This document shows positions 9,261 to 18,769 of a stretch of DNA of 21,422 nt, piece by piece. The translations under genes and the position numbers were made by a program. The notes under the pieces were generated by a model that was not told the DNA's origin, made no database searches, and was given only the letters and a program-made list of their open reading frames with translations. The stretch's first letter is position 1. The number at the start of each line of letters is the position of its first letter. Origin of the DNA: Gnetum montanum (taxonomy: Eukaryota; Streptophyta; Gnetopsida; Gnetales; Gnetaceae); assembly GCA_015680685.1 (NCBI GenBank), contig MNCI01008958.1:109500-130921 (forward strand). Reading direction: 5' to 3'.

Positions 9261-12127
9261 TCATGAAGGTGGTTGAGAAGATCAAACAATCCCAAGTGGT
9301 GGAGGCTCTTGAGGTTCTAAAGGACCTTCACTTGCTTCAGGCACACATGGTGGCTAAGGTAGTTGTGGCTATTATGTTGCAACTGCTACATCTAGTAGAA
9401 GGTGAAAGGCATTTAGTAATACCTTCATCTTCTCCTCCTTGCTTTAGGGAGCATTCATAGTCAAAGCAACATTCCTAATGTGGGCTAGAATGGGAATATC
9501 CCATGGATAGGGCATTTTTGGGAATAGCTCCTTAATGTTGACAAACCAAGCAATGAATTGTTTGTGTTCGACATTAAATGCCCTGACTGCATTTTGTAGC
9601 TCTTGGTAGTCATTCATTCTTTTGGCAAGGTTCTTGGCAGCAGATCTCTAATTAGTGTATTTGCCCTTGAGAACCTCTAGTTTAGCATTTGCCATCACAA
9701 ACTTTTGCTTAGTGCCCTTTTGGTGCTTGAACTCAACCTTGTACAACAAGTATGAGTTGTCCACTTACTTCTCTAGTTCTGACCATGGTTATCTAGTAGT
9801 CAACATAGCCAAATTCATGTACTGAAGATTGGTAAGCTCCATGTGTTCTATTATTTCCTCTATCTATACCTCCTTTAGGTGAATTTTTGCTTTATTGTAC
9901 TAGTCAATCACATCAATGATGGGCTACCATAATTCACATCCTTGTTGGAGTTGCTATAGGATCTTGTTTAGCTTTGCCTTTGCCACTTGAATATGTTTCT
10001 CATTTACTTCTTTCTGTAGGCTAGCCTAGTCTCTATAGTGATCCTTGACTCTCTCAAATTTGTGAGCCTCTAATTTCTAGGTAGCTACCTCTATTATAGT
10101 CTTTTAGTGAAGTGTACAGACCTCCTCCATCGAGAGGTTTCTATTCTTAGCTGCCAATCTCTTTAGCTCTGCATTTACTTTGGCTAGTTGCTCCTACTAT
10201 TGATGGATAAAGTTGATTAATTATTTTTTATGCTCATCAACATTTCACAAACAATGGTTCTCTACAGTTAGTTGTACATTCTCTTGGCAAGTCATATCCA
10301 AGGCCTTTTGAATTTTGTGCTAGGTAGCCTTTGCCAAGGATTGGTAGAACAACATCATTTCCTTTGCACCCTCAACCCCTTTTAGTTTGATGTAAAGATA
10401 TTCAAGAGCTTCATCTCTTATCAATGCTAGGTTGAGAAATGTATGTTTGGAAATTTGGGCTCTTAATTTAGCAACTTCAGTAGCCAAGCATTTGTTTAGC
10501 TCCTTGGCTATTTCAAGTTGTTCTTCCAAAATAATTTTTTTGCTTCTTGCCCCTAGCATCTTTAACTAGGTTGTAGTAATACTATTCGGAAGATCAAAGA
10601 CATCTAAAACTGGTTGCTCAGTTCCTACCAATCGGTCTAGAAGTTGTTCATGTTGTGCTATGCTCAATCTATTGCTTATGATCTATGTGGACATATGCAC
10701 ATATTTAAGTGTAATGACATCTAGTATAGACACCGTAGGTGCATTTAATGTTTTAGCAATTTTGTTAGCAACCACCTTTGCTACTATTTCTTGCCTTTGG
10801 TGCTGCATCATCAACACTATTGCTCCCTCACCTTCCTCGAAGTACATTGAAAAGGTCATGATGTTCCCTGAAATCTTTGGCAATGCTTGTTGTTCTGTAA
10901 GAGATACTGTTACCTCTCTGGCACTAGGTTTTGACCTTGCAAACAATTGTGTTAGTTGGGCAAAGAAAATGAATCCACCTCCTCCCATCAAGCTAATTTT
11001 CAAGCCACCTCATTTAGGTGACTCATCACTGGCTAGGACACATATGGATCTCCATCACTCATGGATGGTTGTTGCTCTTGCTTGCTCAAGAGCCATTCTC
11101 GGTACTCATGCAACTATTAGGATGTTACAACAATGTTTGACACAATTGTTTGAGTGAATTGTGGAGGTGGTGGTTGCTACTCCTCTTCTTGAATTTATGT
11201 TGCAAACATCTTATCCTTCATCATCTTTGCCCAATTAGTGATTAGAGCGCATCTAATAACATCATTTGTATAGTGAACTATCCCTCCCCTTTGACAAATT
11301 TTTTTGATGAGGCATGGAAAAGGGAGTGCCTTCCTTCCAAGGTTATTTTCCTTAAACCACTTCTCTATCTCTAGATAGATCAGTTGTAGAAGGTTGACAA
11401 GGAATCTTCCACTTAGAGTAGCACACACATGAGTAGAAAAAGTAGTGATCTTGCTAGGCCTCATTGTGGGGTTTAAGTGAAAGGCTACAATCTTGTAGTG
11501 AATTCTTTCTATTGGTGTGAGTGCACCATACTCCTTACAGTCAACATCATAGCACTTCTGCACCCATTTCTTTTTTATACTAGGGTTTTCCTGCATTGGA
11601 ATCTTGGTGAAACTCACCCTAGTTTCTAGCAGCCTAAGTTCTTTGGTAATGGCTAGCACTGAGTAGGACACTGAGATGTCCTTGATTTTGACCATTGAAC
11701 TAGCTTGCTATTGTTCCAAAACAAGAATGTCTCTCCCATGTACCACTCCCCGCTGGAAGTGATAGTTGGCCACATGGGAGAGGTCTTTAGTTGGTCTTGT
11801 ACCTCTCTAGGTGCTTGCTCTAGGAAAGAGCTAAAGTTTAACTCTTGGAGCATTATTTTTTAGATCTTTCTTGATCTAATTTGATTCAGGAAAGCTTCTA
11901 TCAATGTCACCCTAAGGTTTGCTTACTAAGCTAGTGCCTCATCCTCGTGGGAATGTTCTATTGCTACTGTTGGTTCTAGAATCTGACAAATAGATTCCAC
12001 TTTAGCCTCTTCCCTAAGAGGACTCATGGCATGGTTTGTAATCAGTTCTTCTTGGGCTTGTTCTTGGTTGTTTCTTCCTTTGTTTAGATGGTCCTCCTTC
12101 TTTCATATGTTTTCCTTTTGATGCCAT
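9261..12127 (-). pseudogene. Decayed retroelement accessory gene: 'putative plant transposon protein'-like domain plus coiled-coil tail
   Basis: The start is the ATG at 12127-12125 (MASKGKHMKEGGPSKQRKK), directly after an AG that could be a splice acceptor. About 150 codons in, EWYMGETFLFWN (open at 11653-11853) leads by frameshift into 11195-11695. That part contains KKWVQKCYD, LTPIERIHYKIVAFHLNPTM and LPFPCLIKKICQRGG. The last resembles the LPFPSLIT.LC...GV motif of the plant transposon-protein family (Pfam PF20167 from memory). From 11003 to 9261 one frame runs 581 codons, interrupted only by stops. It codes Lys/Glu/Leu-rich coiled coil (such as EEQLEIAKELNKCLATEVAKL) and a Pro-rich end. 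Function is unknown; similar genes ride in plant LTR elements. It is sense to LTR2 and antisense to E2. Confidence is good that it was a gene, moderate for the family. Confidence 0.6.
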
Positions 12128-12431
12128 CTGTAGTCATAACACATTCATGGATTAGTAGATTTAATGTGTAACCTTAAATTTTTGAATACCTTATCTCATT
12201 AATTAGTTACACTTGGCTAAGGTTGGATCATGGTAGATTGATTATTTATTCTTATTTTATTAATTAATTGTTATTATATATGTAACTAGAGCTCATGGAA
12301 GGGGTTTAACTTTTATAATTTTGTGTTTAAATGTTGACTTCTTAGTTAGACCTTTGTGGGAGTTAGAAAAAATGGCAAAAACTTTTTCATCAAAAATGGC
12401 ATATTTGTGGCCCCCATGACTAAGAGCTTAC
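12128..12431 (-). other. Possible 5'UTR intron of the minus-strand gene
   Basis: On the minus strand CCAAAG|GTAAGC at 12432/12431 is a close match to the plant donor consensus, and TGACTACAG ends at 12128 directly before the ATG. The 304-nt interval is AT-rich, with TTAATTAATAAAA-type sequence, as plant introns are. Splicing here would place the start codon at the first base of exon 2. This is inference from signals only. Confidence 0.45.
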
Positions 12432-12578
12432 CTTTGGAAGTTGTAGGATCAAAGAACAGAGTGATTTGGATAAACAGTTAGGAAGTTATGGGCTCTAAAA
12501 GTTTTTGGGCTCTGAAAATTTGAAAAACTCCCTTGGCATTTATGAGTAAATGTGAAAATTTCTAAGGGGGATCTTGCA

Positions 12579-12586
12579 TATTTATA
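12579..12586 (-). promoter_or_regulatory. TATA box for the minus-strand gene
   Basis: TATAAATA on the minus strand, the same octamer as in the three LTRs, lies 147 nt before the candidate splice donor. A leader exon of roughly 110-120 nt would follow. Upstream of it (12604-12680) are palindromes and words shared with the LTR2 U3. Confidence 0.45.
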
Positions 12587-12603
12587 CTATTTTTGCACTA
12601 CAT

Positions 12604-12680
12604 TGATGGGGCTATGTATACAAGGCCTTGTATACACATATGCTTCATTGAGAAGGCCTTGTTTACGAGGTTTGTAAACA
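12604..12680. repeat. U3-like palindromic repeats between divergent promoters
   Basis: A perfect 22-nt palindrome (12615-12636, half-site TGTATACAAGG) is followed by AAGGCCTTGTTTACGAGG. That word matches AAGGCCATGTTAACAAGG of LTR2 at 15 of 18 positions on the same strand. GATGGGGCTATGT at 12604 likewise matches LTR2 GATGGGGCCATGT. The core CAAGGCCTTG recurs at 12926-12935 inside LTR3. Confidence 0.5.
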
Positions 12681-12864
12681 AAATTTTCAACTTTGAATAT
12701 CTCAAAAAATACAAGGAATTTGTGAATGAATTTGGGGTCTATGAAGTCCTAGAAAAGATAAGACTAGGATGAAATTATTGAAGAGGATATTTGAAAGCTC
12801 AAAAATTCAAAAACTTGATGGAGAATATGTGAATGAAAGTAAATATGTAAAGGAGCACATTGTC
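12681..12864. other. Spacer left of LTR3, possibly part of its U3
   Basis: AT-rich sequence with no coding content that I can support. LTR3 may begin here or further left; no TG...CA terminus or target-site duplication could be matched with confidence. Confidence 0.35.
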
Positions 12865-13710
12865 TGATGAACATGCACTTGCTATCTACTCCAATGTTGG
12901 GTACACAACATCAGAGTCACGATGTCAAGGCCTTGGTCTGACATTGCATATTTGATGTTGGGGTATATTCCCAAAGTCTATAAATATCGTGCTTAGGCTA
13001 CAATTTACATAGTAGTTTTTAATTCAGTTTTCAATTAGAGTACCAAAGCTCTTGCCATTTATTTTTTTTAGAGTTAAGATATTGTTTGAGTGCCTATAGA
13101 AGGAGTCTAAGTGTGTACAGTTCTTTGTTCGAGCATTGATGTACCTGAGTGCAGCAGTGTGATGGGAGTAAAATAAACTCTTTTGAAAATCATTGTAGCA
13201 CTAAGAATAGCTTAATATTTTGTTTATTTCATTTTACTTTTATTCTCTTTATTTTAATGAATTTGAGTTAAACAATTTATTTCCAGCAAATAATGAACAC
13301 AAGAATGACCACTTTGAGCATTCATATAGTACTTAGTAACCTAGCAACACTCACCGTTTGGTAGCCTAGTAGTGCTATATGTGTTTAGGAAAGTGGGATG
13401 ATTACTTGTGTAGGCTAGATAGGTAGTAAATGAATTAGATTTTAAATTACTTCACCTTTCATTCTTATTGTAGGTGATCAAACTTATAAAACATAAAATA
13501 AGAAAAATCACATACCTCAGTTACACTTAACCCATATCCTTGAACCTCAAAAGTGTAGTTGGGAAGACAATGAACGTTTCTAATGCCCATTTCACTTCCT
13601 AGAAGAGGTAGTGCATTAGATAACTATAGGTCAATGGAATTCAACTGGATCACGCATAACACCTTGGTGATTTGTATGGTTAGGCATAGGGGATACATCG
13701 TCACTCATCA
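12865..13710 (+). repeat. LTR3: 5' LTR of E2; left end uncertain
   Basis: The right end is fixed: ...CACTCATCA at 13710 is followed by one base and the PBS. The part right of the TATA box (12987-13710) aligns, inverted, with LTR1 and LTR2, for example CAAAGCTCTTGCC, GAGTGCCTATAGAAGGAGTC, TGTACCTGAGTG and CAGTTACACTTAACC. The TGATGAACATG at 12865 is a possible start mirroring the TGAT of LTR1, which would give 846 bp. A longer U3 is equally possible. Confidence 0.68.
12979..12986 (+). promoter_or_regulatory. LTR3 TATA box
   Basis: TATAAATA on the plus strand, 724 nt before the inner end of LTR3. It is the same octamer as in LTR1 and LTR2, and is divergent from the minus-strand TATA at 12579. 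Confidence 0.6.
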
Positions 13711-13711
13711 T

Positions 13712-13729
13712 TGGAACCATTGCCAAGGA
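13712..13729 (+). promoter_or_regulatory. E2 primer-binding site, degenerate tRNA-Asp type
   Basis: It reads TGGAACCATTGCCAAGGA, one base after the LTR end. Against TGGCGCCGTTGCCGGGGA it matches 13 of 18; four of the five differences are G-to-A. E1 and E2 sites decay at mostly different positions, and together they support a tRNA-Asp primer. Confidence 0.75.
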
Positions 13730-14437
13730 CCTTTTTGTTGTTTTGTGCACTATCTAGGACTTAGTGAAAAATATTTAAATTGTTGGAATGAACCTTAGAG
13801 TCATATCTTATATCACAATTTCTACAACAAATTCTTAGAGCACATTGTGATTTTTATTAGCTAATTGAAAATGTCTTCTTCTCACAGGAGTGCTTCTTTG
13901 ACCAAGGCTAATACAGCTAATTTGCCAAAGCCTCAATAGTATTAAATTATATATACTCATCCTGATGAGTATGTGCCAAAATTCACCTTCATCCTACACT
14001 AGGATGAACAACTACAATGGCATAACATGGAGGGTAACGTTCTGTTGTTGCTCGATCATGCCACTCTTGCAATGCTCTATCAAATGCTTGCACGATGTGG
14101 TCTTCAAGACCACCATGGGGAGTATATTGTGAAAGATGCTGATGCTAGGGATTATGATCCCACCAAAGCACAACGTCTACAGGATTGACAACTAGAACAA
14201 TGCTATTAATTTTTGAAGGGAAAAGGACTTAACGATTCTCCATTCCTATTGTACCAACATGCTAGTGGGGAGCCCTTCTTTGGGGATTTTCCATTCAATG
14301 AAACTCCCCTCTTTAGCTTCAGTGATGAAGTTCAAAATCAAAATCTACACTTCATAGTTCACAATCCTAATTTTGTTAACAAGGGATCTAATGACAAAGA
14401 AGGATATGAAGGGGCAAGTCAAGATAGGGATGTAGAT

Positions 14438-14552
14438 AAGAAGCACAACTATGATCATGGTTGCGATCATCGAAGAGGTGAAAGTAGGCACTGTGATCAT
14501 GCTAGTTCTCCTTCTTCTTCTCCTTCATCATCATCATCTTCTTCCTCTAGCT
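14438..14552 (+). repeat. His/Asp-rich run and Ser microsatellite inside E2 gag
   Basis: KKHNYDHGCDHRR is followed by a Ser tract coded by TCT/TCA/TCC triplets (14499-14552). E1 has KKHDHDHGHDHRR and the same triplet tract on its strand (6020-6134). The triplet repeat is slippage-prone, and the E1 copy has shifted out of frame there. Confidence 0.6.
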
Positions 14553-15693
14553 CTAATCATGACCACAAAAGGTGAGACCATGATGGAGGTGGTTAAAATG
14601 AATGAAATGACTGATGGGACCAAAATGATCCAGGGTACCATCGGGAAAGGCAAGATCAAGGGCGCAAATATTCAAGATAAGCACATTGTCATGAAGGAAG
14701 GGGTATTAGAGGGCATCGTAGACACCATGATCAAGGCCTTAATGAGCCTCTACTTATGATCCAAATTATGCTTAACATCATAGAGACAGTGAGAATTCCA
14801 ACAAGGCATGTGAAGGATAGTCAGATCAAATAGGTAGACATGAACAATATTCCTTGATTTGAAAGGGGATATAACTTTGATTCACAAAACCATATTTAAG
14901 CTTTCCAAGATGCATGTGCCTTGCAGAACATAAAGAATGAGTGGTACAAACTGAAGTTATTCCCTAGGACACTTATCAAAGAAGCTAAAAACTGGTACTA
15001 GTTCTTAGAGTTAGAATCTATCAGACGATGGAGTACCATGCTTGAGTTATTTATTGATAAATATCAAACATACTTTAGAGTTTCCAACTTAGGGAAGCAA
15101 ATTTAAGGATGAAAACAAGGAATGCATAAACCCCTAGATGTTGCCATTGGTTGATTCTACACCTTAATGCACAAATGTCTAGGCCATGATTATCCTCAAT
15201 TGGATCAACTTCGTCACATAGTAGACAGGCGTTGGTCAGAAATGAGGGGAACCCTTGGTATCTATGCCCAAGATGACTGTCAAAACTAAGTGTTCATTAG
15301 ATACAAAGATTAATAGAGTAAGTCACCAAAGAGGAGGGTGAACTAAGAAAAAGAAAAACTATAGAAGAGTACAACCATGATCCTTCCATTCGTAAGAGGA
15401 AGGTTTGATTCTATAATAGTGAGGATGAGTCTGTATTTGATGAGGGGGTGTATAAGAAAGTCTTGCCACTCCAAAAATTCTAATCTAAACTTATAGCCAA
15501 GGTTGAGTAGTTAAGGGAATCGATGGATAACAGATTCCAAGTTGTTTGCAAAATTGTTGAGGAGTCCAAAGAATAAGATAGTGAGTGTGAGCACAAGAGG
15601 CTCAAGGGAGCTAAATGTGCATACTACAAAGATAAGGGCAAGATTACTGCAATAGAAGATGTTGTAGATAGTGAATTAGATGATGTTCATGGA

Positions 15694-15732
15694 TGTGATG
15701 TTTGTTAGTACAAACATCCTAAGGGATGTTGC
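15694..15732 (+). other. E2 gag zinc knuckle
   Basis: The codons read C-D-V-C-stop-Y-K-H-P-K-G-C-C. The spacing C-X2-C-X3-H-X4-C matches E1. A TAG stop replaces the Gln (CAA in E1) and an extra Cys replaces the Arg of E1. Confidence 0.6.
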
Positions 15733-16519
15733 CCCATTGTGTCATATCTATAGGAGTCTAGGGTGTATGCCTTATGTCCACAACTTACACAAAGGAAAAC
15801 ATCTAGAAGGTTACCTTATCCTCAAGGTAATCTCAAGTAGTTCCACTAGTAACAACCATATTATCCAAGTGGAGCTCCACCACAATCATATGAATAGTAT
15901 CAACAATGGTAGCAACCACAATCATGGGTGTTGGCACTGCCAAGACAACAATATTCTTACTGGTAGCCTTATCCATATGGTTACCATGTATAGCAACGCA
16001 TGTCTTCATGTGACTCCTCCAATCACATTTCTAATTTCTAACCTCATTATCACCCTTCAAATTATTATTGAGCTCATTTTCCATATGAAAGAAGGGATAC
16101 CTCCTCTTATCCTTATCCTTCTCCTGTCCTTGCACATACTCCTCTTCTAGTTGCACAACTACTACCTACTCCACTAATGTAGGGTGAACTGTCTACTCAA
16201 GTGTAATAACATAATGCTATGAGGGCTATTAATTTGTAACCCAATCATCAATCAAAGGGGTTAAATTCCCAATCAAAGAAAAGACCTTTCTTTCTATCCT
16301 ATAGTCCACCTAAGCCTTCAGCTACACTCGTGGTTGACAACCTTACCCTTGCCTCTTTCTCCATATCAAATTCCTTTAGGCCTCCTTCAAACCAAAATCT
16401 ATCAAGGATCCATACTGTAATGCTCACTCATACTATGTATGATTGAATTTGTGCAAGAAACCTTCCCATGAAATTAGCCGATTCTAGAAGTCCTCTAATT
16501 TACTTGCAGATTGCTAGGA

Positions 16520-16959
16520 ATGAATCATGCAAGGCTTTTCTCAATTTAGGTTCTAGTGTTAATTTGATTTCTCATGAGATGTACACTACTTTGAATCTAC
16601 CCCCTCTCAAGAAGAGCAATATTAGATTAAAATTGGTAGACTAGCCCATCACTATTCCATTGGAACTGGTAGAAGACATTGTGACCACTATTTGTGGGTG
16701 GTCTTATCTTGTCGATTTCTTGGTAATCAAAGTGGAGAACTACAAAGGGAATTTCCCAATCATAATGGAAAGAGCATGGATAAGCACCATTGATGCAAGA
16801 ATGGGCATTAGAGATCTTTCCCTAGAGATATCTAAAGAAAATGCATTTGGAAAGATCAAGAAAAAGAGATTTTTATGCATTGCATATAGTGATACAAGGT
16901 GCAATTGTGTGCAAAAACTATGGGTCATAAAGTCAGCATCTATCTCTACATGCAAATAG
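16520..16959 (+). pseudogene. E2 aspartic protease domain, catalytic Asp replaced by Asn
   Basis: The domain reads CKAFLNLGSSVNLISHEMY, with AAT at 16543-16545 where E1 has GAT (DLGSS). It continues through LVEDIVTTICGWSYLVDF.VIKVEN, FPIIMERAWISTIDARMGIRDLSLEIS (open at 16660-16959). Loss of the aspartate abolishes proteolysis. One stop separates the motif from the rest. The linker to reverse transcriptase (16960-17445) carries the Athila-type segments DPLELKTL.ARMEYVFLKNGKL and YIDPTMKPKR, with stops. Confidence 0.82.
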
Positions 16960-17445
16960 TGTATGCTAGAAGTAGAAATTCAAATGTGTCTATATGTAGT
17001 AGCCACAAAATAGGAGGGCACCCAATGGTTGACCACTAATTCTAAAAGTAGCACACTTTGCATGGAACCAACTGAGAGCCTAACATGTGCATATGTCACA
17101 GGCATGAATGAACTCGAGTAAGTTCATCACCAACTCTCTAATGATACAAATGATGATATTCAATAGGGAGAGATAAAAATTCCTAACAAATTCAAACAAG
17201 ATCCCCTTGAGCTAAAAACATTACTAGCTAGAATGGAATATGTCTTTTTGAAGAATGGGAAGCTAGTTATAATCAATGCAAAACTTGTTCTAGAATAGAA
17301 GAAGATGATGTTGAAAGTAGTTGAAAGATAGTCAGTAGCTTTTGCTTGATCATATCCTAAACTCATAAGAATTGATTGTAGGATATGCTAGCATTGCATC
17401 TACATCGACCCTACCATGAAGCCAAAACGATAGCTATAGAGGTGA

Positions 17446-18180
17446 TTGAACCCCAAATTGAAGCAAATTGTGAAAGAGGAAATTGAGCAACTCCTTAAGA
17501 TGAGGTTCATTTATTCCATTGCGAATAGTGAGTGGGTTAGTCCACTCGTGATTGTGCCAAAGAAAGGTGGCAAGTGGTAGGTCTACATTGACTTTTGGTT
17601 GCTAAATATGGCAACATTCAAGGATCATTTTCCGTTGCCATTTGTTAATCATGTGCTTGACACAATATCTAGGCATTGCTACTATAGTTTTCTAGATGGT
17701 TATAGTGACTATAACCAAATACCAATTGCACTAGAAGAATAAGAAAAGACAACATTCATGAGTTCCTAGGGGACTTTTACATATCACAAGATACTGTTTG
17801 ATCTATGCAATACTCCTACCACATTCCAATGCTTAGTTCCAAGCATTTTTCAATATTAGATTAGTAGTGGTGTGAAAGTCTTCATGGATAATTTCGCTAC
17901 CTATGGAGCTACATTTGAGCAAGCCCTAAACCAACTTAAGCAAGTGCTGAAATGATGTGTTAAAATCAACTTGCAGCTCAATTGGTAGAAAAGTCACCTC
18001 ATGGTCTAAGAGTGCATTGTACTAGGGCACAGAATATCACATGTAGGAATTGAGGTAGACCTTGATAAAATAAGGGTCATCTAAGGAATAACCCTCTAAC
18101 CAGAAATAGTTAAAGATGTTTGATAATTCCTTGGATATACTAGCTACTACCAGTGATTCATAGAGAATTTCTCTAAGATT
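17446..18180 (+). pseudogene. E2 reverse transcriptase, active-site FMDDF changed to FMDNF
   Basis: Motifs in order: LNPKLKQIVKEEIEQLL, FIYSIANSEWVSPLVIVPKKGG, VYIDF (a TAG stop at 17578 just before it), KDHFPLPF, YYSFLDGYSDYNQIPIALEE, KTTFM and GTFTYHKILFDLCNTPTTFQ. Then come KVFMDNF (17878-17895) and ATFEQALNQLKQVLK. The second catalytic aspartate of the FMDDF motif is Asn, a G-to-A change; E1 keeps it. Stops at several former Gln/Arg codons also break the frame. The domain is otherwise nearly collinear, without large deletions. Confidence 0.92.
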
Positions 18181-18700
18181 GAAAAATCATTGGTGGAGCT
18201 AACAAATAAAGATGCTCCCTTTATCTGGACCACAGAATGTAAGAAATCATTCCAGCAACTGAAAGAGAAGCTTGTAGAAAATCGAATCCTACAAGCACTT
18301 GATTGGTCTAGACCATTTCATATTATGATGGATGCATTGAATTATGCCTTGGGAGCTATGTTGATGCAATTAGATGACAAGCAACATCCACACTACATCC
18401 ACTATGCTAGCTAAAGAATTGTGGATGAACAATTAAACTACATTAGTACAAAGAAAGAATTGATGGTGGTGGTGTTTTCTCTAGAGAAGTTTAGCCATTG
18501 TATGCTTGGATACAAGGTGTTAGTGCACATGGACCATAATGCCATTTGCTTTCTAATGAACAAGCCAATAGTGAGCCCTTTTGTTATACAATGGTTGGTG
18601 ATCTTGCAGGAATTCGATCTTATGATTATAGATTGAAAGGGCATTGAGAATGTGGTCATTTATCACTTGTCTCAGTTGCAATGGGATGACAAAGAGGAAG
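18181..18700 (+). pseudogene. E2 RNase H domain, nearly continuous
   Basis: One frame runs across 18190-18660 with only two stops. It shows KKSFQQLKEKLVENRIL, RPFHIMMDALNYALGAML (first Asp at 18331), NYISTKKELMVVVFSLEKF (Glu), LVHMDHNAICFL (Asp) and VIYHLSQLQWD. In the last, Tyr stands where gypsy RNases H usually have the fourth acidic residue (DHLSR). Three of four catalytic acidic residues are therefore visible. It sits between reverse transcriptase and integrase as expected. Confidence 0.88.
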
Positions 18701-18769
18701 AAAGTTCACTCTTTGATATGTTCCTTGATGAACTCCTCTTTGCTAGGGCTATAACTGAACAAATGCCCA

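Larger units (their letters stand above)
13871..16400 (+). pseudogene. E2 gag, broken
   Basis: The start is the ATG at 13871 (MSSSHRSASLTKAN), 160 nt inside the LTR boundary and mirrored in E1. Next come DEYVPKFTFILH, a stop-free stretch at 14213-14575 with SPFLLYQHASGEPFF, a His/Asp-rich run (14438-14476) and a Ser tract (14499-14552). The conserved gag core (LKLFPRTLIKEAKNWY, RWSTMLELFIDKYQ, HKCLGHDYPQLDQL) spans about 14940-15290. A zinc knuckle lies at 15694-15732, then a Tyr/Gln/Pro-rich tail to about 15990. Gag builds the virus-like particle in working relatives. Many in-frame stops, mostly TAG, and frameshifts near 14580 and later make it non-functional. Confidence 0.8.

Noticed and set aside
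10660-11157. 165-codon plus-strand frame, the longest on that strand in the centre
   Set aside because: The opposite strand keeps one frame across 11003-9261 with charged coiled-coil composition. The plus frame is Cys/Ile-rich, has no known motifs, and is best read as antisense.
12128-12586. Whole segment as the 5' LTR of a third minus-strand element
   Set aside because: The TATA and upstream palindromes resemble LTR2 U3. The 450 nt after the TATA, however, do not align with the R-U5 of LTR1, LTR2 or LTR3, so only the promoter similarity is claimed.
13583-13798. 71-codon plus frame crossing the LTR3/PBS boundary
   Set aside because: It spans the end of the LTR, the PBS and the leader, so it cannot be a conserved coding region.
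16740-17366. Minus-strand frames at 16740-16955 and 17160-17366
   Set aside because: They are antisense to the E2 protease and pol linker; the sense strand has clear domain homology.
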